A DNA stretch of 64,000 bases from G965202915 sp965202915. GTDB lineage: Bacteria; Pseudomonadota; Gammaproteobacteria; Eutrophobiales; Eutrophobiaceae. The stretch spans positions 1-64,000 of the forward strand of contig OZ241847.1 in NCBI GenBank assembly GCA_965202915.1. Reading direction: 5' to 3'. Under the pieces are notes generated by a model. It did not search any database. It worked only from the letters and a program-made list of their open reading frames with translations, and was not told the origin of the DNA. This document shows, piece after piece, positions 60,001 to 64,000 of the stretch (position 1 is the first letter of the stretch; every line of letters starts with the position of its first letter). The position numbers and the translations under genes are program-made.

Positions 60001-61166
60001 GCAGGCTGGAGATTAATTTCTATAGAGAGGGTGCAAATATCGTAGTGGTATGCAGTGATGACGGCAAGGGGTTGGACGCGGAGAAAATTCGCGGTATCGC
60101 ACAAGCGAGAGGTATTATTTCAGCCGATGATGAGTTAACCGAAGATGAATTATATCGTTTAATTCTACGCCCCGGATTTTCCACCCGTGAAGAGACCACT
60201 CAGACCTCAGGTCGCGGTATCGGCATGGACGTTGTTAATACACAATTAGCCTCTATCAAAGGATACGTTCATATCGATTCCGATATGGGCAAAGGCGCGA
60301 CTTTTGAATTAAGAATGCCCGCAACCTCGATAACCAATCATGTATTACTTGTGCGTTCCAGAAGCCAGCTTCTCGCGATTTCCAATCATGGCATTGCACG
60401 TATTCTTTATCTGGATGATAGCGAATACCTGGAAGGCAGGGAAAGTGGACGGTGTAAAGTGGACAATGATTTTGTTGATGTAAGCACCTTGGAGGAACTG
60501 CTTGGTTTGCCCCCTAATCGACGCGCGGTAAATCGTCATCAAGCGCAAGCCTTATTGATCCATGAAGAGGATATTCGGCAGGTTGTGTTTATTCAGGATA
60601 TCCAGGGAAGTAGAGACGTTGTGGTTAAATCGATGGGGAAATATCTGAGTAATATTACCGGTTTGCTTGGTTCCACGATACTTGGTGATGGTAGCGTTGT
60701 GCCGGTGGTTGATTTGCCTGAATTATTGAGAGTACCATACCGGCATGCGCCGGAGCATGCCGCTGAATCGACCGGTGCCGACGCCGGTTTGGCCAGTACC
60801 ATACCGTTTGTACTGGCGGTGGATGATTCATTGAGTGCCAGAAGGGCATTGGTGCAGGTTATGGAAGACGCCGGCTATAACGTGCGTTCCGCCAAAGACG
60901 GTCTGGAGGCCTTGGCCATTGTTGAGAAAAGGGTGCCGGATATCATGCTCGTCGATATGGAAATGCCCCGGATGAATGGCATCGAACTAACGTCACACGT
61001 GCGCGGCATGGATAAAGCGAGAGATTTACCCATTATTATGGTAACATCGAGGACTACCGACAAGCATCGTCGAATTGCCACCGCGGCCGGAGTCGATCAA
61101 TATATGAGCAAACCGTTCTCAAGTGACGAAATACTTGGGAACGTACAAAAGTTGCTTAGTCGTTAG
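57036..61166 (+). CDS. chpA: ChpA/PilL-like hybrid chemotaxis histidine kinase
   Basis: A 1376-residue CheA-like kinase. Residues 1-600 hold repeated helical modules resembling Hpt domains without the phospho-histidine. The true Hpt has H655 in IAHTIKGAANTVGIRGIAVL. A dimerisation region follows (about 780-870), then an ATPase domain with HIMRNAVDHGIEAGDD, SDDGKGLDAEKIRGIA and GRGIGMDVVNTQLA. A CheW-like domain lies at about 1110-1240, and a C-terminal receiver has D1307 in IMLVDMEMPRMNGIEL. ChpA phosphorylates PilG and PilH in the Pil-Chp system. No Shine-Dalgarno site is seen before the ATG. ChpA of Pseudomonas carries several active Xpt domains; here one clear histidine is visible. Confidence 0.93.
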   Translation: MFGVSAFNPATNNKIIGLIAEMNRDIDCDAAASVSLSTMVALLERLVEQTERADLAGIRDVCLLLAENLSDLDADGKILSSDQFEILRKFPQRLSSFLDGSDAKSAESLLGLFDPERWPSPLLDEEKKILLGLLIADKASAKDTDGLDFTALNALITRSDGADIDALKSIADEIERISDLVGAVGMQDICLLIHENIMDLASVDAGLSDDQMTLLVSWCGLLNKYYEDKNNEEIARSLIKNTMNEIWPSALDENQAGIIAGMMNVSWEIGEDVPPEYDVGAGDYPILGEIAELVEDLNRNDADQIIALAETINRLGEIAGHNNLSDFQDSCRSLYHNLIDICAKAGKLSDAQYDLLKSWPGLAGDYLHHSDSAQYFDPLVAFINDPYWVPPSSDAVPEQMEPGVDDDNLYEQTLISNTEIIDELAKIKELVDMPAKPKGVNRVLVNMLLDEIKKIINDNQHLFDASPNESLENAVIEGGLAQYIVQIERFGGACQAAELDGIYQANAYFKKNISLLTSGNALIDEGIVELMGHWLSALENYLTELGNTDAGEQLVGLLRSDRLPEPLMDEVSPALLDLLNSPYLSDEEIKQETGLIEATEQDVSIELPDDINQELLDGLLQELPDQTESFSVAIQTLLEGNGDMQDVEKAQRIAHTIKGAANTVGIRGIAVLTHQLEDILVILSGNNRLPSRALGSILMGASDCLEEMSEALLSRSTTPATAMTTLQSILDWANRLATEGVSILDEDGTVVAEQQTTAVETKKKSADGEPQEEEQLLHVSAKLVDDLLRLMGEIVIVNSQLYEKVNTSKEQSDLLLSNGLRLQNLAGDIEKQIEVGGVAQTDRIGMNQDEVFDALEMRQYNELHSISNQLIETVTDIHEFNAGIKDDLEGMHELLINQERLNKQVHGMVMQVRMVPVKSIVPRLRRNVRQTCRTTGKQAVLIVNGADTLIDREILNTLINPLMHIMRNAVDHGIEAGDDRVSHGKKAEGRLEINFYREGANIVVVCSDDGKGLDAEKIRGIAQARGIISADDELTEDELYRLILRPGFSTREETTQTSGRGIGMDVVNTQLASIKGYVHIDSDMGKGATFELRMPATSITNHVLLVRSRSQLLAISNHGIARILYLDDSEYLEGRESGRCKVDNDFVDVSTLEELLGLPPNRRAVNRHQAQALLIHEEDIRQVVFIQDIQGSRDVVVKSMGKYLSNITGLLGSTILGDGSVVPVVDLPELLRVPYRHAPEHAAESTGADAGLASTIPFVLAVDDSLSARRALVQVMEDAGYNVRSAKDGLEALAIVEKRVPDIMLVDMEMPRMNGIELTSHVRGMDKARDLPIIMVTSRTTDKHRRIATAAGVDQYMSKPFSSDEILGNVQKLLSR

Positions 61167-61213
61167 ACAAGCACATTGCAATGTAAGTACAACCTGGGGG
61201 ACTTATTTCAGAA

Positions 61214-62146
61214 TTGGCCAAATTAGCAAAGAAAGAGAGAATCGGTTCTTGGCAACGCCATACACCCGAATTAGCCGGTGCGGATGAGGAAGTTATGTTT
61301 TCCGAAAATTCAGCACCGGCGGGTTCCGGCGTGGTCAATGACGGCGACGTGTTTGTTCCGGGTTATGAGATTATGGAACAGGTTGGTCAAGGTGCAATGT
61401 CGACGGTATATCTTGCCAGGCATGAAGATGATAAGGTTGTTGTGTTGAAGGTTTTCTTTACTCGTGCCTTGGACGACCCGACTATCCTGCGAAGATTTAT
61501 GCAGGAATACACGATTATCTCCAAACTGGACCATCCCAACGTGGTGAAAATCTATGAACGCGCATTTGCCGCGGATTTCGCCTATATTGCAATGGAATAT
61601 TTTTCCGGCGGTGATCTTAAAGATAAAATGCGCGCAGGCATACCCCCTGTTGATGCCTCATTAAACTATCTGCATCAGATGGCCTCCGGTCTTTCCCCGG
61701 TGCATCACATGGGCGTGGTTCACCGTGATTTAAAACCGGGCAATATTTTATTCGGGCAAGATGACCGCCTGGCCATAACCGATTTTGGGGTTGCCAGGAT
61801 GCTGACCGAACAATCCAGCAGACTGACTCTGAGTAACGACATGGTAATAGGCACACCCTACTATATGAGTCCGGAACAGGGATTGGGGGAGGATGTCGAT
61901 GCAAGAAGTGATATTTACAGTTTGGGGGTTATTTTCTTCCAAATGTTGGCCGGAAAAAAACCCTATATCGGCAAGAGCCTATCTGAGCTCATTTCAGCCC
62001 ACATCAATCAGCCCATTCCTGACTTGCCCGGCCACTTGTCTCAATATCAGTCGCTTGTTGCTGGGATGCTGGCAAAAGAACCCAATGAACGATTTCAAAG
62101 CACCGATGAATTAATTGCCGGAATCGAATGGATAAAGACCCATTAA
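61214..62146 (+). CDS. Eukaryotic-type Ser/Thr protein kinase
   Basis: A 310-residue soluble kinase: glycine loop VGQGAMSTVYLARHED, the lysine in VVVLKVFF, catalytic loop VVHRDLKPGNILFG, magnesium loop ITDFGVARM and the activation segment ending GTPYYMSPEQ. It has no membrane segment or extracellular sensor, unlike PknB. The N-terminal 50 residues are charged and possibly regulatory. The likely start is the TTG at 61214, with GGGGGA about 12 nt upstream. It follows chpA by 47 nt, so it may be co-transcribed and act on the chemosensory pathway. Confidence 0.9.
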   Translation: MAKLAKKERIGSWQRHTPELAGADEEVMFSENSAPAGSGVVNDGDVFVPGYEIMEQVGQGAMSTVYLARHEDDKVVVLKVFFTRALDDPTILRRFMQEYTIISKLDHPNVVKIYERAFAADFAYIAMEYFSGGDLKDKMRAGIPPVDASLNYLHQMASGLSPVHHMGVVHRDLKPGNILFGQDDRLAITDFGVARMLTEQSSRLTLSNDMVIGTPYYMSPEQGLGEDVDARSDIYSLGVIFFQMLAGKKPYIGKSLSELISAHINQPIPDLPGHLSQYQSLVAGMLAKEPNERFQSTDELIAGIEWIKTH

Positions 62147-62353
62147 TTCATACGGGTCAATAAATTGGCGGTCTGAAACGTTGATATGCTCGAATTTATT
62201 GCCTGGGAGGGAAGCAATGCATTTGATCGGTGGTCTCTTCATAACGATACAACATTGCGTTCATGCCCGTTGCCGTTGAGTACAGTGACGCCAATATTTT
62301 GTATTAACTGAATGTGATCGGGCATTCACAATCCATAATGGAGGAAGGGGCGA

Positions 62354-64000
62354 ATGGTTGACAGCAAAACGTATCAAGTGCCGGCTGATATTGCGAAAAA
62401 AGCGCATATCAATAAGGCGCAATACCGGGAAATGTATCGACGTTCCATTGAAGATTCAGATGGTTTTTGGGCGGAGCAGGCGAGTGAGTTTCTCAGCTGG
62501 TCAAGGACGTGGGAGAAGGTACAGGAATGGGACTATACTGATGCCAATATCAAGTGGTTCATAGGGGGGCAATTGAACGTCTCTTATAATTGTCTGGACC
62601 GGCATCTGCAAACGCGCGGTGACCAGGTCGCACTGATATGGGAGGGCGATGATCCTGAGCAGGACCGCCAGATCACTTACAAAGAGTTATATCAAGAGGT
62701 ATGCCGTTTTGCCAACGCGCTGAAGGCGCGCGGCGTAAAAAAAGGTGACCGGGTTTGTGTGTATATGCCGATGATCCCCGAAGCCACCGTGGCGGTATTG
62801 GCGTGTACGCGCATAGGTGCGGTGCACTCTGTTGTCTTTGGCGGGTTTTCTCCGGAGGCCTTGTGTGGTCGCATCAATGATTCCGATTGTCGAGTGCTGA
62901 TCACCAGTGATTATGGTCTGCGCGGCAAAAAACAAATTCCACTAAAACAAAATGCCGATAAAGCTCTGGCGGATTGTCCGAACGTGCATACCTGTATCGT
63001 GGTGAAGCGAACCGGCGGCAGTATAGACTGGGATTCGGACAGGGACGTTTGGTATCACGAAATAGTGGGCACCGCTTCGACTGACTGTCCGCCGGCGGCA
63101 ATGGATTCGGAAGATCCATTATTTATTCTCTATACTTCCGGTTCAACCGGCAAGCCCAAAGGTGTGTTGCATACCACCGGCGGTTATTTGTTGTACGTTG
63201 CAATGACCCACAAATATGTTTTCGATTATCAGGAAGGCGAGATTTACTGGTGTACCGCTGACATAGGCTGGGTAACCGGTCATTCCTATATCGTCTATGG
63301 CCCGCTTGTCAACGGGGCAACGTCATTGATGTTTGAAGGCGTCCCGACTTTTCCCAACGCCAGTCGGTTTTGGCAGGTGGTTGAGAAATGGAAAGTGAAC
63401 TTGTTTTATACCGCGCCAACGGCAATCCGGATGTTAATGGGCCAGGGTAATGAATTTGTTGAAAAAACCGATCGCTCCAGTTTGCGTATTCTGGGAACGG
63501 TTGGGGAACCGATTAACCCGGAGGCCTGGGAGTGGTATTATCATATCGTCGGCAACGGCAATTGCCGGGTGATCGATACCTGGTGGCAAACTGAAACGGG
63601 AGGTCATTTAATTACACCGCTACCCGGCGCCACCCCGCTTAAACCCGGTTCAGCCACGTTGCCTTTTTTTGGCGTGGAGCCGTGTTTGGTCGATGATCAG
63701 GGTAATGAACTTGAAGGCGTCGCTGAAGGCGCGCTTTGCATCAAGCGTTCCTGGCCGGGCCAAATGCGTACCGTTTATGGCGACCATGAGCGATTCATTG
63801 AGACCTATTTCAAGATGTTTCCCGGCAAGTATTTTAGCGGAGACGGGGCGCGTCGAGATGAGGATGGTTATTATTGGATAACCGGACGTATTGATGACGT
63901 GATTAATGTTGCCGGTCACCGTATGGGCACCGCCGAGGTGGAAAGCGCGTTGGTTTTGCATGACTCGGTGGCTGAAGCGGCGGTGGTGGGTTTTCCTCAC
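62354..64000 (+). CDS. acs: Acetyl-CoA synthetase, C-terminus outside the window
   Basis: AMP-forming ligase making acetyl-CoA from acetate, CoA and ATP through acetyl-AMP. The visible 549 residues start MVDSKTYQVPADIAKKAHIN and show the adenylation motif YTSGSTGKPKGVLHTTGGYL, the Acs-specific WCTADIGWVTGHSYIVYGPL, DTWWQTETGG and the hinge region YWITGRIDDVINVAGHRMGT. Full enzymes are about 650 residues, so about 100 are missing, including the regulatory lysine that is acetylated in many bacteria. GGAGGAAGGGG precedes the ATG. The 207-bp gap before it (62147-62353) shows no gene. Confidence 0.97.
   Translation, partial: MVDSKTYQVPADIAKKAHINKAQYREMYRRSIEDSDGFWAEQASEFLSWSRTWEKVQEWDYTDANIKWFIGGQLNVSYNCLDRHLQTRGDQVALIWEGDDPEQDRQITYKELYQEVCRFANALKARGVKKGDRVCVYMPMIPEATVAVLACTRIGAVHSVVFGGFSPEALCGRINDSDCRVLITSDYGLRGKKQIPLKQNADKALADCPNVHTCIVVKRTGGSIDWDSDRDVWYHEIVGTASTDCPPAAMDSEDPLFILYTSGSTGKPKGVLHTTGGYLLYVAMTHKYVFDYQEGEIYWCTADIGWVTGHSYIVYGPLVNGATSLMFEGVPTFPNASRFWQVVEKWKVNLFYTAPTAIRMLMGQGNEFVEKTDRSSLRILGTVGEPINPEAWEWYYHIVGNGNCRVIDTWWQTETGGHLITPLPGATPLKPGSATLPFFGVEPCLVDDQGNELEGVAEGALCIKRSWPGQMRTVYGDHERFIETYFKMFPGKYFSGDGARRDEDGYYWITGRIDDVINVAGHRMGTAEVESALVLHDSVAEAAVVGFPH

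Overview
The window holds an almost complete Mu-like transposable prophage with a siphovirus tail (about 1-37730), followed by about 26 kb of host chromosome (37731-64000). The host looks gammaproteobacterial: guaB-guaA lies divergent from xseA with ispG close by, as in enteric bacteria, and a Pil-Chp type chemosensory cluster follows. I cannot name the genus. No rRNA, tRNA or CRISPR array was seen.

Prophage, leftward half (16653 down to 1). One continuous, tightly overlapping leftward series runs from an operator-rich switch near 16.7 kb through HTH early genes, a MuA-like transposase, an HNH protein, a MuB-like ATPase, a second HNH protein, a stand-alone ClpX-type zinc finger, GemA and a Mor-family activator. 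It continues into lysis genes, small and large terminase, portal, gpF, gpG, a Com-like translational regulator and a Dam-type methylase cut by the window edge. Prophage, centre (16.7-20.9 kb): a rightward repressor-like gene and an AT-richer accessory cassette (ORF6C-like protein, membrane coiled-coil GIY-YIG protein, membrane TPR protein). Prophage, rightward half (20.9-37.6 kb): protease/scaffold, decoration protein, major capsid, connector genes, tail tube, frameshifted tail chaperone pair, 999-aa tape measure, tail tip, fibre-like proteins and a membrane fatty acid desaturase.

The two late operons diverge. Each is preceded by the same 41-bp element (40/41 identical, inverted, at 8340-8380 and 20879-20919), placed like the lysis and gene I late promoters of Mu. 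I infer that the single Mor-family protein switches on both. The layout splits gpG from the protease gene and puts the immunity region in the middle of the element, which is unusual. The visible length (37.7 kb) fits a B3/D3112/Mu-sized genome whose left end lies just outside the window.

Host part. The right prophage end (about 37730) interrupts a surface-protein gene built of putative Ig-like repeats. That gene also carries a 12-C tract before its signal peptide, which leaves it out of frame and suggests phase variation. Next come a coiled-coil protein made of 11-residue repeats, an M20-type carbamoyl amidase divergent from an agmatine deiminase, guaA-guaB, xseA, a decayed GIY-YIG gene, ispG and an OmpA-like lipoprotein. 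Last is a rightward cluster (50967-62146): a four-repeat protein with an ISL3-transposase-like N-terminus, a FIST-like protein, PilG-, PilH-, PilI-, PilJ- and ChpA-like signalling proteins and a Ser/Thr kinase. An acetyl-CoA synthetase gene runs off the right edge.
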